Source: Arthrobacter citreus (GTDB lineage: Bacteria > Bacillota > Bacilli > Bacillales > Bacillaceae_G). From it: 64,000 nt of DNA. Under the pieces are notes generated by a model. It was not told the origin of the DNA. It ran no database searches and was given only the letters and a program-made list of their open reading frames with translations. This document shows, one piece after another, positions 35,169-43,879 of the stretch. Within the stretch, counting starts at the first letter, position 1. Each line of letters begins with the position of its first letter. A program made the position numbers and the translations under genes. Location: NCBI GenBank assembly GCA_013200995.1, contig CP053688.1:186001-250000 (forward strand), written 5' to 3'.

Positions 35169-35525
35169 ATGAAACGAAATCCATTAATTCCTTTTGCTCT
35201 TATTGCAGCACTAGGAATCGCAGTCATGCTAATTATTTCATTAAAAGGGGCAAAACAGGCTGATGAAATTGCTAACGGTGATAAAAAGCCGGCTGCAACA
35301 GCAACTACTAAGCCAGATGAAATATATGCTCAAACATGTGTTAGCTGTCATGGTGATCAATTACAAGGGGTAGTAGGACCAAACATATCTAAAGTAGGTT
35401 CTAGATACACAGAAGATCAAATCAAAGACATTCTTAAAAACGGTAAAGAAGGCGGAATGCCAGCTGGATTACTACAAGGTGCACAATTGGATGCTGTTGC
35501 AAAATGGTTATCTGAGAAAAAATAA
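35169..35525 (+). CDS. cccA: Membrane-anchored cytochrome c-550
   Basis: A 118-aa small cytochrome c. One N-terminal membrane anchor (about 6-26), an Ala/Thr/Lys linker, and a single heme c domain with CVSCH at 57-61 and the methionine ligand in GGMPAGLL near 98. It faces the outside and passes electrons in respiration. Position after sigA is conserved with B. subtilis. AAGGGGG lies before the ATG. Confidence 0.95.
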   Translation: MKRNPLIPFALIAALGIAVMLIISLKGAKQADEIANGDKKPAATATTKPDEIYAQTCVSCHGDQLQGVVGPNISKVGSRYTEDQIKDILKNGKEGGMPAGLLQGAQLDAVAKWLSEKK

Positions 35526-35537
35526 TCAAGTTTAAAA

Positions 35538-35568
35538 AATGACCTCTTCATATGAAGGGGTCATTTTG
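35538..35568 (+). terminator. Terminator after cccA
   Basis: AAATGACCTCTTC / GAAGGGGTCATTT (35538-35550 with 35554-35566), ATAT-type loop, TTGGTTT tail. Confidence 0.8.
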
Positions 35569-35630
35569 GTTTATAGGCATTTTAGTGTAAAATAATATCG
35601 ATGAAAATAAAATGAAATGGTGATTTTGTT

Positions 35631-36338
35631 ATGAATGAAGTAAATTTATCAAAGCGTTTAAAAAGAGTATATGATTACATACCAGAAGGGACAAAATTAG
35701 CTGATATTGGGTCAGATCATGCTTATTTACCTTGTTATGCAGTTTTAAATAAAAGATGTACATCGGCAATTGTTGGAGAAATAACTGAAGGTCCATATAA
35801 TTCAGCTCGTTCTACGATCCGTCAAAGTGGGTTAGAAGGTGTAGTTGAAGCAAGAATGGGTGATGGACTTGAGGTTCTAGTTCCAAACGAGGTAGATGTC
35901 ATTACGATTGCTGGGATGGGTGGCTCTTTAATCTCAAGCATTCTTGAGAATGGAAAAGAAAAACTTGAAGGTGTTGAAACTTTAGTATTACAACCAAATA
36001 TAGGTGCACATCAAATCAGGACTTGGCTTGAGAGAGAAGGATATTCCCTTGTAGATGAAGATATATTAGAAGAGGATGGTAAAATCTATGAAATTCTAAT
36101 AGCTTCTAAGTCAAATCAAAATAGTGCTTATAGTGAAAAGAAGGAAATGGAGCTATTTATTGGTCCTTATTTACTTAAAAACAAGAATGAAGCCTTTCAG
36201 AAAAGATGGGAGCATGAAAAGAAAAATTTTGAGAGAATTTTATCTCAATTAGGATCAGCGAAGCAAACAGAGGAATCGGTTCAGAAAATGAAAGAAATTG
36301 AACAGAAACTAGAGTGGATAAAAGAGGTGCTTTCATGA
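35631..36338 (+). CDS. trmK: tRNA (adenine-22-N1)-methyltransferase
   Basis: A 235-aa SAM methyltransferase that modifies A22 of tRNA. SAM-binding motif I is ADIGSDHAYLP near 23-33; EITEGPYNSARS, ARMGDGLEVL and ITIAGMGGSLI follow; the last 70 residues are a helical coiled-coil tail. The stop overlaps the yqfO start as ATGA, as in the B. subtilis yqfN-yqfO pair. Confidence 0.93.
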   Translation: MNEVNLSKRLKRVYDYIPEGTKLADIGSDHAYLPCYAVLNKRCTSAIVGEITEGPYNSARSTIRQSGLEGVVEARMGDGLEVLVPNEVDVITIAGMGGSLISSILENGKEKLEGVETLVLQPNIGAHQIRTWLEREGYSLVDEDILEEDGKIYEILIASKSNQNSAYSEKKEMELFIGPYLLKNKNEAFQKRWEHEKKNFERILSQLGSAKQTEESVQKMKEIEQKLEWIKEVLS

Positions 36339-37453
36339 AATCGATAAATGGTTTTCAGCTTGTGCAGCAGTTTGATGAACTATTCCCTAAACACCTAGCT
36401 GAAGAAGGAGATCCAAACGGCCTTCAAATAGGTACTTTATCAAAATCGGTGACAAAGGCTTTAGTTGCATTAGATGTCACAAAAGAGGTTGTTGAAGAAG
36501 CTATTTCAATCGGAGCGAATTTAATTATTGCACATCATCCAATCATTTATCGACCATTAAAAAAGATTGAAACAGACAGTGAACCTGGTAAAATTGTTGA
36601 GCTCTGTATTAAAAATGATATTGCTGTTTTTGCTGCACATACAAATGTTGATATTGCAGAGATCGGTGTGAGTGATTTTTTAGCAGAAGCTTTACAATTA
36701 GAAAATACGAAAGTTCTCGCTCCTACTTATGTAGAAAAGTTAATTAAATTAGTAGTATTTGTACCAAAAACGCATGCTGAAAATGTTTTAAATGCATTAT
36801 TTGATGCTGGGGCAGGTCATATTGGCAATTATAGTCATTGTAGCTTTAGTTCAAATGGCAAAGGTACATTTATGCCATTAGAAGGGACAACACCTTATAT
36901 CGGTCAACGTGGACAATTAGAAGAGGTAGAGGAAGTAAAGCTTGAAACAATTGTTCCAGAACTAAAATTAAAGCATGTTCTTAAAGCGATGCAAAAATCT
37001 CATCCATATGAAGAAGTAGCCTATGATACATTTACATTAGAAAATGAAGGGAAAACTTTCGGTATTGGAAGAATCGGAAGTCTTAAAGAAGAACTTTCAT
37101 TAGAAGAATTTGCAAAATATGTGAAAGAAAAATTAGACCTACAAGGCGTAAGAGTAGTAGGGGCTTTAGGAGATAAAGTAAGAAAAGTTGCCATTGTTGG
37201 TGGAGACGGAAATAAATTTGCCTATCATGCAAAAAGAAATGGTGCGGATGTGTATTTGAGTGGGGACATTTATTATCATGTCGCACAAGATTGGAAAATG
37301 CTAAATTTAAATATTGTTGATGCAGGACATAATATTGAAAAAGTAATGAAGTCAGGTGTAAAGCGTCTTTTAGATGCTAAACTTAAAGAAAAAAATATAG
37401 CTTGTGAAATTATTGCATCTACAATTCACACTGATCCTTTTACATTTATCTAA
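36335..37453 (+). CDS. yqfO: Nif3-like dinuclear metal protein YqfO
   Basis: A 372-aa NIF3/YbgI family protein. Metal-binding motifs are LIIAHHPIIYRPL and AAHTNVDIAEIGVSDFLA in the first half and YLSGDIYYHVAQDW with DAGHNIEK in the second; between them (about 125-230) is the CutA/PII-like insert that separates long Bacillus forms from short YbgI. It has been reported as GTP cyclohydrolase-like, but the role is unsettled. ATG 36335 overlaps the trmK stop. Confidence 0.92.
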   Translation: MKSINGFQLVQQFDELFPKHLAEEGDPNGLQIGTLSKSVTKALVALDVTKEVVEEAISIGANLIIAHHPIIYRPLKKIETDSEPGKIVELCIKNDIAVFAAHTNVDIAEIGVSDFLAEALQLENTKVLAPTYVEKLIKLVVFVPKTHAENVLNALFDAGAGHIGNYSHCSFSSNGKGTFMPLEGTTPYIGQRGQLEEVEEVKLETIVPELKLKHVLKAMQKSHPYEEVAYDTFTLENEGKTFGIGRIGSLKEELSLEEFAKYVKEKLDLQGVRVVGALGDKVRKVAIVGGDGNKFAYHAKRNGADVYLSGDIYYHVAQDWKMLNLNIVDAGHNIEKVMKSGVKRLLDAKLKEKNIACEIIASTIHTDPFTFI

Positions 37454-37464
37454 TGATTAAAAAT

Positions 37465-37499
37465 AAGGACTTCCGGATATAATTTCCGAAAGTCCTTTT
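37465..37499. terminator. Bidirectional terminator between yqfO and ispH
   Basis: AAGGACTTCCGGA pairs with TTCCGAAAGTCCTT (37465-37477 with 37484-37497); A-rich and T-rich flanks on both sides of convergent genes. Confidence 0.8.
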
Positions 37500-37501
37500 C
37501 T

Positions 37502-38446
37502 TTAGTCTTTGATTCTAACCTTAGGAAGAATTTTACCTAATTCAACCGATGATTTTGTATCCCAAGTGCTTTCATCGTTCGGATCGTACTTTTCTAAAAA
37601 TGCAATCACTTCACGAGTAATAGGAGTTGGTGTAGACGCTCCAGATGTAACAGCAACAGTCTCAACACCATCTAACCATTTTAACTGAAGCTCAGTAATA
37701 TCTGAAATACGAAATGCTTTTGTTCCGGCAATTTCATGCGAAACTTGTGCCAGTCTATTTGAGTTATTGCTCATCGGGTCACCGACAACAATTGTTAAAT
37801 CTGCTTGACCTGCTTGATCAGCAATTGCTTCTTGACGTACTTGAGTAGCCATACAAATTTCTTTGTGAACATGTGCAGTAGGAAACTTTTTAATTGAATA
37901 TTGAATTAATTCAACTACATCCCATTGACTCATAGTAGTTTGATTTGTAATGATAATTTTTTCAGTCGGAATTTCTAACACATCAATATCAGTTTTATTT
38001 TGAATCAAATGAACGATTGACGGTGCGATTCCAACTGCACCTTCTGGCTCTGGATGCCCTTTTTTACCGATATAAATAAAGTGGTAGCCTTCTGACATTT
38101 TTTCTTTAATTAAATCATGAGTCTTCGTTACATCTGGACATGTTGCATCAATTGTCGTTAGTCCTTTTTTAATTGCTCTAGATTTTACCTCAGGAGAAAC
38201 TCCATGTGCAGTGAAAATGACAGTTCCTTTGTCAATTTTATCTAGAATATCTAATCTGCTTGGACCATCTAAAGTGATAATACCTTCTTCTTCAAATGCA
38301 TCTGTAACATGTTTATTATGAACAATCATACCAAGGATATAAATCGGTCTTGGTAGTGATGGATCTTTTGCTGCATTTCTAGCAATTACCATTGCATCTA
38401 CGACTCCGTAGCAATAGCCTCGTGGGGTAACTTTTAAAACTTTCAT
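37502..38446 (-). CDS. ispH: 4-hydroxy-3-methylbut-2-enyl diphosphate reductase
   Basis: The 314-aa Fe-S enzyme finishes the MEP isoprenoid pathway, giving IPP and DMAPP. Its three cluster cysteines are C12 (PRGYCYGV), the one in [13 protein letters not shown] near 103 and the one in [13 protein letters not shown] near 200; [12 protein letters not shown] and [10 protein letters not shown] are also typical. AAAGGAGGGG lies 8-9 nt before the ATG. ispG, the preceding pathway step, is encoded at 59313. Confidence 0.96.
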   Translation of the reverse strand: MKVLKVTPRGYCYGVVDAMVIARNAAKDPSLPRPIYILGMIVHNKHVTDAFEEEGIITLDGPSRLDILDKIDKGTVIFTAHGVSPEVKSRAIKKGLTTIDATCPDVTKTHDLIKEKMSEGYHFIYIGKKGHPEPEGAVGIAPSIVHLIQNKTDIDVLEIPTEKIIITNQTTMSQWDVVELIQYSIKKFPTAHVHKEICMATQVRQEAIADQAGQADLTIVVGDPMSNNSNRLAQVSHEIAGTKAFRISDITELQLKWLDGVETVAVTSGASTPTPITREVIAFLEKYDPNDESTWDTKSSVELGKILPKVRIKD

Positions 38447-38527
38447 TGAGTAGCCCCTCCTTTATAATATTGTTATCATTTTTTATTATAAAGGAGGGAG
38501 ATGGTAGTATACAAAGAAAAAGAAAAT

Positions 38528-39331
38528 TTACATAAACAATTTTGGTTTTGGATTTCTATTTGAAGCTCTTTCTTCTTGGATAGGATTTAGTTCTAATTCG
38601 GATTCACTTGAAACTTTCTTTCTTTTTTTTGTTTTTGGTTTAGACTCATCAATAGGGACTAAATCAACAGCTTCATTAGAATCCTTCTTTTTCGCTTTTT
38701 TTGGATCGATTAGTTCATCAGTATTGACTGCTTTAAAAATTTTATAAATTGAAGGGAAGTTTTTTAATGCAGGAACGTACTGTTGAATCATTGGTGTGAC
38801 CTGCTGTGCAGCTTGAACAGCTCTTTGCATACCACCTATAACTCCAGTTATAGAAGTATCGCCACCCATGATCCTTGATAAAAATCCTGGACTTCCGTCA
38901 TCTTCTTTTTCAGGGGGCTGCCCTGTCATTGGATATGGATTTTGTGCACTTTGTTGTTGATAATTACTACCATTGTGAGCCTGCATTACTGGTTGATTCT
39001 GAAATGGTACTGATTGTAATATTTTATTTTGCATTAAATATTGTTGATGCGCGTTTAACTGAGGTTGATGAGTGTTTAACTGTGGTTGATATGCTATTGG
39101 TTGCTGATAATGTCCTTGTTGCCCCGCAATTTGATGTGTTGGTTGGTAAAAGTGTTGTGGATATGGTTGCTGCGGTGCTTGAGGATATGGAATTCTTTGA
39201 TCAAAATTTGGTCTTGGTCCGTATGGATTTTGCATATTTTGATAAGGCTGTTGATAACCATTAAAATAATTTGGACCGTTCATTGGAAAAGGTTGTTTGT
39301 TTTTTTTCTTAAACTTATCAAGTATTCCCAA
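38528..39331 (-). CDS. yqfQ: YqfQ/VrrA-family protein with Gln/Pro-rich repeats
   Basis: A 267-aa protein. After a short basic start (LGILDKFKKKNKQ), residues 15-140 are rich in Gln, Pro, Tyr and Asn with local repeats such as QPQLNTH/QPQLNAH. The conserved C-terminal core (about 150-215: GFLSRIMGGDTSITGVIGGMQ, then QQYVPALKNFPSIYKIFK) is the YqfQ domain, followed by a Lys/Glu-rich tail. The TTG start at 39331 follows AAAGGAGGT by 6 nt. In B. anthracis the gene at this place is vrrA, known for its variable tandem repeat. Function unknown. Confidence 0.85.
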   Translation of the reverse strand: MGILDKFKKKNKQPFPMNGPNYFNGYQQPYQNMQNPYGPRPNFDQRIPYPQAPQQPYPQHFYQPTHQIAGQQGHYQQPIAYQPQLNTHQPQLNAHQQYLMQNKILQSVPFQNQPVMQAHNGSNYQQQSAQNPYPMTGQPPEKEDDGSPGFLSRIMGGDTSITGVIGGMQRAVQAAQQVTPMIQQYVPALKNFPSIYKIFKAVNTDELIDPKKAKKKDSNEAVDLVPIDESKPKTKKRKKVSSESELELNPIQEERASNRNPKPKLFM

Positions 39332-39555
39332 CCTAATACCTCCTTTCAAAATGCTCTTTATTACTTAGGCTATGCAATTACTTTGAAAAGGTTAGTATAG
39401 GACAGTCTAAAAATTAAAATCCTAATCATTAGAAAGAAAAATAAGTATTAGCTTTTATTAGTACTTCTGTTGTATAATAGATATTTGTAACTATTTTGTA
39501 TGAGGAAATGAACTCCTCTATTACATAGAAAGTTTAAATTAAGAAGGTGAGTTAT

Positions 39556-40863
39556 ATGGCAATTTCATTTAAAGATTATCAATTAAAACCATTTATTTTG
39601 GAAGCGATAGAGAAGAAACACTTTACAGAACCAACAGAAATTCAACAAAAGATTATACCTCAAGTTAAAACTGGACGTAGTGTGATAGGTCAATCGCAAA
39701 CAGGGTCAGGAAAGACTCATGCATACCTTATTCCGACAATTAATACATTAGATCCATCTGTCGATCAAGTGCAATTAGTAATTACTGCTCCAACGCGTGA
39801 ATTAGCAACTCAAATTTATAACGATGTTCAAGCGATTATTGAATGCTGTCCTGAGGATCAGCAATTAACTGCTAAAAACTTCGTTGGTGGTACCGACTAC
39901 AAACGTACTGTTGAAAAACTAAAAAAACAACCGCATATTGTGATCGGTACAACAGGTCGTATTAAAGACTTAGTAAATGATAATGTTTTATTAGTTCATA
40001 CTACGAAATATTTAGTAGTAGATGAAGCTGATTTAATGTTAGATATGGGATTCATCCATGATGTGGACCAAGTTGCATCAAAAATGCCAAAGAAATTACA
40101 AATGCTTGTTTTTTCTGCGACAATTCCTGAAAAACTTAAACCATTCTTGAAAAAGTACATGGAAAATCCTGAACATATTCATATTAATCCAAAACAACTT
40201 TCTGCTCAGAAAATTGAACATATCATTGTTCCAAGTCGTCATAAAGATAAAGTTAAAATGGCAAAGGATATTTTATTAAGTTTTCAGCCTTATTTAGCAA
40301 TTATCTTTACGAATACAAAGAAAAAAGCAGAAGAAGTTGCGACTCAATTATCATCATATGGCTTAAAAGTTGGTCAAATTCATGGAGATTTAAGTCCTCG
40401 TGAACGTAAAAAAATGATGAAACAAATCCAAGACTTAGAGTTCCAATATATTGTTGCTACTGATTTAGCATCACGAGGCATTGATATTGAGGGTGTAAGT
40501 CATGTTGTTAATATCGAATTACCTGCAGATTTAGACTTTTATGTTCACCGTGTAGGTCGTACAGGTCGTGCAAACTTTGATGGAACTGCGATTACTATTT
40601 ATGATCAAGAAGATGACCAAGCCTTAGACAAGCTTCAAGAACGCGGAATTACTTTTGAGCATCGCGAACTTAAAAAAGGTGAGTGGGTTGATTTAGGTCC
40701 ACGCGCTAAACGTAAGCTTCGTAAAAGAACAGATCGCAATTTAGATGCTGTTGCAAATAAAACAATTAAAAAGCCTTCGAAAGTAAAACCAGGCTACAAG
40801 CGTAAACTGAACGACCAAAGAGAATCTTTTAAAAATAGATTAAAGCGAAAAAGTGAAAGATAA
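39556..40863 (+). CDS. cshB: DEAD-box RNA helicase CshB
   Basis: A 435-aa RNA helicase. Motifs in order: Q motif (FTEPTEIQQKIIP), I SQTGSGKTH, Ia APTRELA, Ib GTTGRIKDL, II VDEADLML, III SAT, IV-V IATDLASRGIDIEG-like (VATDLASRGIDIEG), VI HRVGRTGRA; a basic C-terminal tail (about 370-435, RAKRKLRKR) may bind RNA. ATG 39556 follows AAGAAGGTG. Homologues help cold growth and RNA turnover. It is divergent from yqfQ and upstream of nfo as in B. subtilis. Confidence 0.95.
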   Translation: MAISFKDYQLKPFILEAIEKKHFTEPTEIQQKIIPQVKTGRSVIGQSQTGSGKTHAYLIPTINTLDPSVDQVQLVITAPTRELATQIYNDVQAIIECCPEDQQLTAKNFVGGTDYKRTVEKLKKQPHIVIGTTGRIKDLVNDNVLLVHTTKYLVVDEADLMLDMGFIHDVDQVASKMPKKLQMLVFSATIPEKLKPFLKKYMENPEHIHINPKQLSAQKIEHIIVPSRHKDKVKMAKDILLSFQPYLAIIFTNTKKKAEEVATQLSSYGLKVGQIHGDLSPRERKKMMKQIQDLEFQYIVATDLASRGIDIEGVSHVVNIELPADLDFYVHRVGRTGRANFDGTAITIYDQEDDQALDKLQERGITFEHRELKKGEWVDLGPRAKRKLRKRTDRNLDAVANKTIKKPSKVKPGYKRKLNDQRESFKNRLKRKSER

Positions 40864-40876
40864 TTTATAAAGCAAA

Positions 40877-40930
40877 AGGGGGGGGCTGTCCAAAAAGTCG
40901 GGGTAACTGACAAACGGGTGGCCCTTTATT
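40877..40930 (+). terminator. Branched terminator after cshB, related to the one after sodA
   Basis: GGGGCTGTCC pairs imperfectly with GGGTGGCCC, enclosing a GTC...TGAC inner stem, then TTTATTTTAA. The same layout and much of the sequence recur at 63214-63265. Confidence 0.65.
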
Positions 40931-41068
40931 TTAATTGAGTTTTAAAGTAGAAGGGATACTACTGGTGTTTTTTATAGAACACTAACCTTTCAGGGTATAT
41001 TCATTTAACCATGTTCTATTTTCATGTTAAAATGATAAGTATGATTAATTAAGCTAGGAGTTGACGTT

Positions 41069-41962
41069 ATGTTACGAATTGGATCTCATGTTTCTATGAG
41101 CGGGAAAAAGATGTTTTTAGCCGCTAGTGAAGAAGCAGCAAGTTATGGTGCAAATACATTTATGGTATACACAGGTGCACCCCAAAATACACGTCGTAAA
41201 GCACTTGAAGATTTAAATATTGAAGCAGGTTTAAAACATATGGCTGAAAATGGAATTGCTGATATTATTGTCCATGCACCATATATTATTAATATTGGTA
41301 ATACAACAAATCCGGCTACTTATGAGCTAGGCGTTGAATTTTTACAAAAAGAAATAGACCGTACAGCAGCATTAGGAGCAAAACAAATCGTATTGCATCC
41401 AGGTGCTCATGTCGGCGCAGGTGAAGATGCTGGTATTGATCGAATTATTCAAGGTTTAAACGAAGTATTAACCACGGATACTCCAGTACAAATCGCGCTT
41501 GAAACAATGGCAGGAAAAGGCTCAGAATGTGGTAAATCATTCGAGGAAATAGCGAGAATTATGGAAGGGGTTCATTACAGCGATAAACTATCAGTTTGTT
41601 TTGACACATGCCATATAAATGACGCTGGATACGATATTGTGAATGATTTTGATGGTGTCTTGCAACAATTCGATCATTTGATTGGTATCGATAAAATAAA
41701 AGTACTACATATTAATGACAGTAAGAATCCAATGGGTAGTCGTAAAGACCGACACGAAAACATTGGTTTTGGAACGATCGGATTTAAAGCATTAAACTAT
41801 ATCGTTCATCATCCACAATTAATGGAAGTTCCTAAAATATTAGAAACACCATATGTTGGTGAAGATAAAAATAGTAAAGTGGCACCTTATAAATTAGAAA
41901 TTGAAATGTTACGCAATCAGGAATTCAATGAAAATTTAGTTCAGGAATTAATGAAAGCTTAA
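41069..41962 (+). CDS. nfo: Endonuclease IV
   Basis: The 297-aa AP endonuclease for base excision repair, a TIM barrel with three zinc ions. Metal-binding stretches are [61 protein letters not shown] and [11 protein letters not shown]. Length equals the B. subtilis enzyme. AGGAG lies 8 nt before the ATG; a strong terminator follows. Confidence 0.97.
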   Translation: MLRIGSHVSMSGKKMFLAASEEAASYGANTFMVYTGAPQNTRRKALEDLNIEAGLKHMAENGIADIIVHAPYIINIGNTTNPATYELGVEFLQKEIDRTAALGAKQIVLHPGAHVGAGEDAGIDRIIQGLNEVLTTDTPVQIALETMAGKGSECGKSFEEIARIMEGVHYSDKLSVCFDTCHINDAGYDIVNDFDGVLQQFDHLIGIDKIKVLHINDSKNPMGSRKDRHENIGFGTIGFKALNYIVHHPQLMEVPKILETPYVGEDKNSKVAPYKLEIEMLRNQEFNENLVQELMKA

Positions 41963-41969
41963 CTAAAAG

Positions 41970-41999
41970 AAACCAGCTCAATTATTGGGCTGGTTTTTT
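41970..41999 (+). terminator. Terminator after nfo
   Basis: AAACCAGC / GCTGGTTT (41970-41977 with 41989-41996) with inner pairing and a T6 tail. Confidence 0.88.
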
Positions 42000-42002
42000 G
42001 AT

Positions 42003-42605
42003 TTATTCTACAGTTCTAACGTCATCTTCACTCACTTGTCTATACCCCCCAGATTCAAATTGGAAATATTCAACTTCTGGATTTGATCTTTTTGAGGAGA
42101 AATACTCAAATTTAATTAAAAGATGAATCGCTCGATTGGAATATCCAGACGCATATTGGTTTTGTGGAGAGCTAGTACCAAGATCATAAAAGAATTTTTG
42201 TTGTTTTAATATAGTACGACTAAAGGTTTTTATGTAAGTTGCTTTAACATATTCGCCTTATTTTAAAGGTCTAGAAGATTTCTGAGAAGTAAACGTTTCT
42301 TGGGCACCAATTGAATAACCAAGTTCAGCACTTATTAATGAGTAAGAAACATTGATTGCTCCTGTTAAGTTATGACTAGAGGAAGTACTAAACGAGAAAG
42401 AATCGACTTCACCAGTTTCTTGGGCTGGGTAGCCTGTGTAAATTTGAACCCAGTCACCTTTTTTAATATTGCCAGTTGAAGTTTTGTTTATAATTTTCGA
42501 GTAATAATATGTAGAAGTTGAAAAAGTATTTATTGAATAGGTTTGGGAGTTTGATGTGGACTCAAGGAGTAATTGAATTTTCGCAGTTGTTCGCTGTTGA
42601 AGCAC
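42003..42605 (-). pseudogene. Broken gene for a Ser/Thr/Tyr-rich beta protein of unknown family
   Basis: Reading from 42605, the frame gives 115 residues (QTYSINTFSTSTYYYSKI, KGDWVQIYTGYPAQETGEV, FSFSTSSSHNLTGAI, then ETFTSQKSSRPLK) and meets TAA at 42258-42260. The same frame then continues for 84 more residues (GEYVKATYIKTFSRTIL, KFFYDLGTSSPQNQYASG, YFQFESGGYRQVSEDD) to a TAA at 42003. The composition is the same on both sides, so one nonsense change, for example AAA to TAA, best explains it. The 5' end is also damaged: a stop lies directly before the first codon and no signal peptide is left. No family recognised. Confidence 0.65.
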
Positions 42606-42790
42606 TTAAATAGGTTATCAAAAGTAAACATTTTTTAATTTTCTACTAAACAAATAAATATTCCTTTCTAATTTTTTATGTAAAACTTGTTCTATTTACA
42701 TGTTAATCGTATTGAAAAAAGAAGGATCTTTACGAAATGTATGTGAAGATTGAAAGGCAAATTTGTGATAGTAATTTGAATTCATAAATT

Positions 42791-42828
42791 AAAAAAAGCC
42801 CCTAACAAAATCGTTAGGGGCAATTTTT
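42791..42828 (-). terminator. Terminator of the minus-strand hypothetical gene
   Basis: GCCCCTAAC / GTTAGGGGC (42798-42806 with 42813-42821) with A7 on the plus strand, giving U7 after the stem in minus-strand RNA. Confidence 0.9.
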
Positions 42829-42833
42829 CTTAC

Positions 42834-43133
42834 TTATAATTCTATTTCTACGACCTTCTTTAATTTGCTATCCAAATATGAAGCAATTATTTTGCCATCT
42901 TTAATTCTTTTCACAGTTACAACATTACTAACTAGTTCGTGATCATGTTCGTCTAAATGTAATAATTTAATATAGACCACATGTGCCTTGTCACGTGTGA
43001 TTAAACTACTAGCGATGTTAAGTGCTAAGTCATGGCTTAAATCATCCATATGAAACATGTGTTTGAATTTAACTTCATCATCTGTTTCTTTGTCTAAATA
43101 AATAATTTCATAATGTAGCTCATGCAAATCCAT
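42834..43133 (-). CDS. Hypothetical protein between nfo and yqfT
   Basis: A 99-aa soluble protein, strands and helices mixed: MDLHELHYEIIYLDKETDDE, FKHMFHMDDLSHDLALNIA, HVVYIKLLHLDEHDHE and VVTVKRIKDGKIIASYLD. The ATG at 43133 follows GAGAGGG by 6 nt; an upstream in-frame start at 43148 lies over that site. It is not recognised as any named family and does not belong to the B. subtilis order at this place. Confidence 0.7.
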   Translation of the reverse strand: MDLHELHYEIIYLDKETDDEVKFKHMFHMDDLSHDLALNIASSLITRDKAHVVYIKLLHLDEHDHELVSNVVTVKRIKDGKIIASYLDSKLKKVVEIEL

Positions 43134-43250
43134 ATTAATCCCTCTCATTTCGTTTTAGAATAAGTAGTGATTCATTGTATGAGCATTATATGATGTGTGA
43201 AATGAGTAGAGTTATTAATTAAAGCTTTTTAATGAACATTTTAATCAAGC

Positions 43251-43502
43251 TTAAGTTAGCTTTTGAAAAATAATATCAATCTGTTGTGCTGTAGCTTTAG
43301 AGGTTACGTTTGCAATTTGGGTAAGGATTTGCTTTTTATGTTCAGCATCATAAATATTATAGTTTTTACCGTTTAAAATAACTGCCACTTTATTGGCTTG
43401 ATCTGGCGTAATATAAACTTGGTATTGCTGACTTAATTTTAAAAGATCCTTTGGGGTAATGTTATTAACCTTTTTATTTATGAGAGTTTGGATAATATTC
43501 AT
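43251..43502 (-). CDS. yqfT: DUF2624 protein YqfT
   Basis: An 83-aa helical protein (MNIIQTLINKKVNNITPKDLLKLSQQ, split: helix 1; then ITPDQANKVAVILNGKNYNI, and KKQILTQIANVTSKATAQQI) matching the DUF2624 layout and the yqfT position between nfo (yqfS) and yqfU. No function is known. GAGGAGG lies 6-7 nt before the ATG at 43502. Confidence 0.85.
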   Translation of the reverse strand: MNIIQTLINKKVNNITPKDLLKLSQQYQVYITPDQANKVAVILNGKNYNIYDAEHKKQILTQIANVTSKATAQQIDIIFQKLT

Positions 43503-43786
43503 TCTGTGCCTCCTCTTAGATGAAATTCTACATCAATAGATTTTATGAGGAACCCCGATAAATAATGAATGAGGGAAAATGTTTACAATTATTTTTTAGC
43601 GTAGGTAAATGAAATTAGGAAAGTTTATTAAACGTAAAAGACGAAAGAAAGTAGTATTTTTGTATAGAGTTGCGAGTTAAATCTATCTTTAAGTAGTGAA
43701 ATAGTCATTGAAAATGGAAAATTATTGATTTAATAGATTCTGTTTGGATTAAAAAATTAAAATTCAATTAAAAATATAATTGACAA

Positions 43787-43801
43787 TGATAATCAATATC
43801 A
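43787..43801 (+). promoter_or_regulatory. Fur box 1 of the iron-lipoprotein gene
   Basis: TGATAAT-C-AATATCA, a 7-1-7 inverted repeat with one mismatch to TGATAATNATTATCA. It lies in the spacer of a TTGACA (43780-43785) / TACACT (43804-43809) promoter. Confidence 0.75.
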
Positions 43802-43828
43802 TCTACACTGTATATAATTCATTGGAAT

Positions 43829-43843
43829 TGATAATCGATATCA
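43829..43843 (+). promoter_or_regulatory. Fur box 2 of the iron-lipoprotein gene
   Basis: TGATAAT-C-GATATCA, again 7-1-7, exactly 42 bp (four helical turns) after box 1 and 37 nt before the start codon. Confidence 0.7.
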
Positions 43844-43879
43844 ATTAGAGTGATTAACTTTTAAGGAGAGATTTCAACT

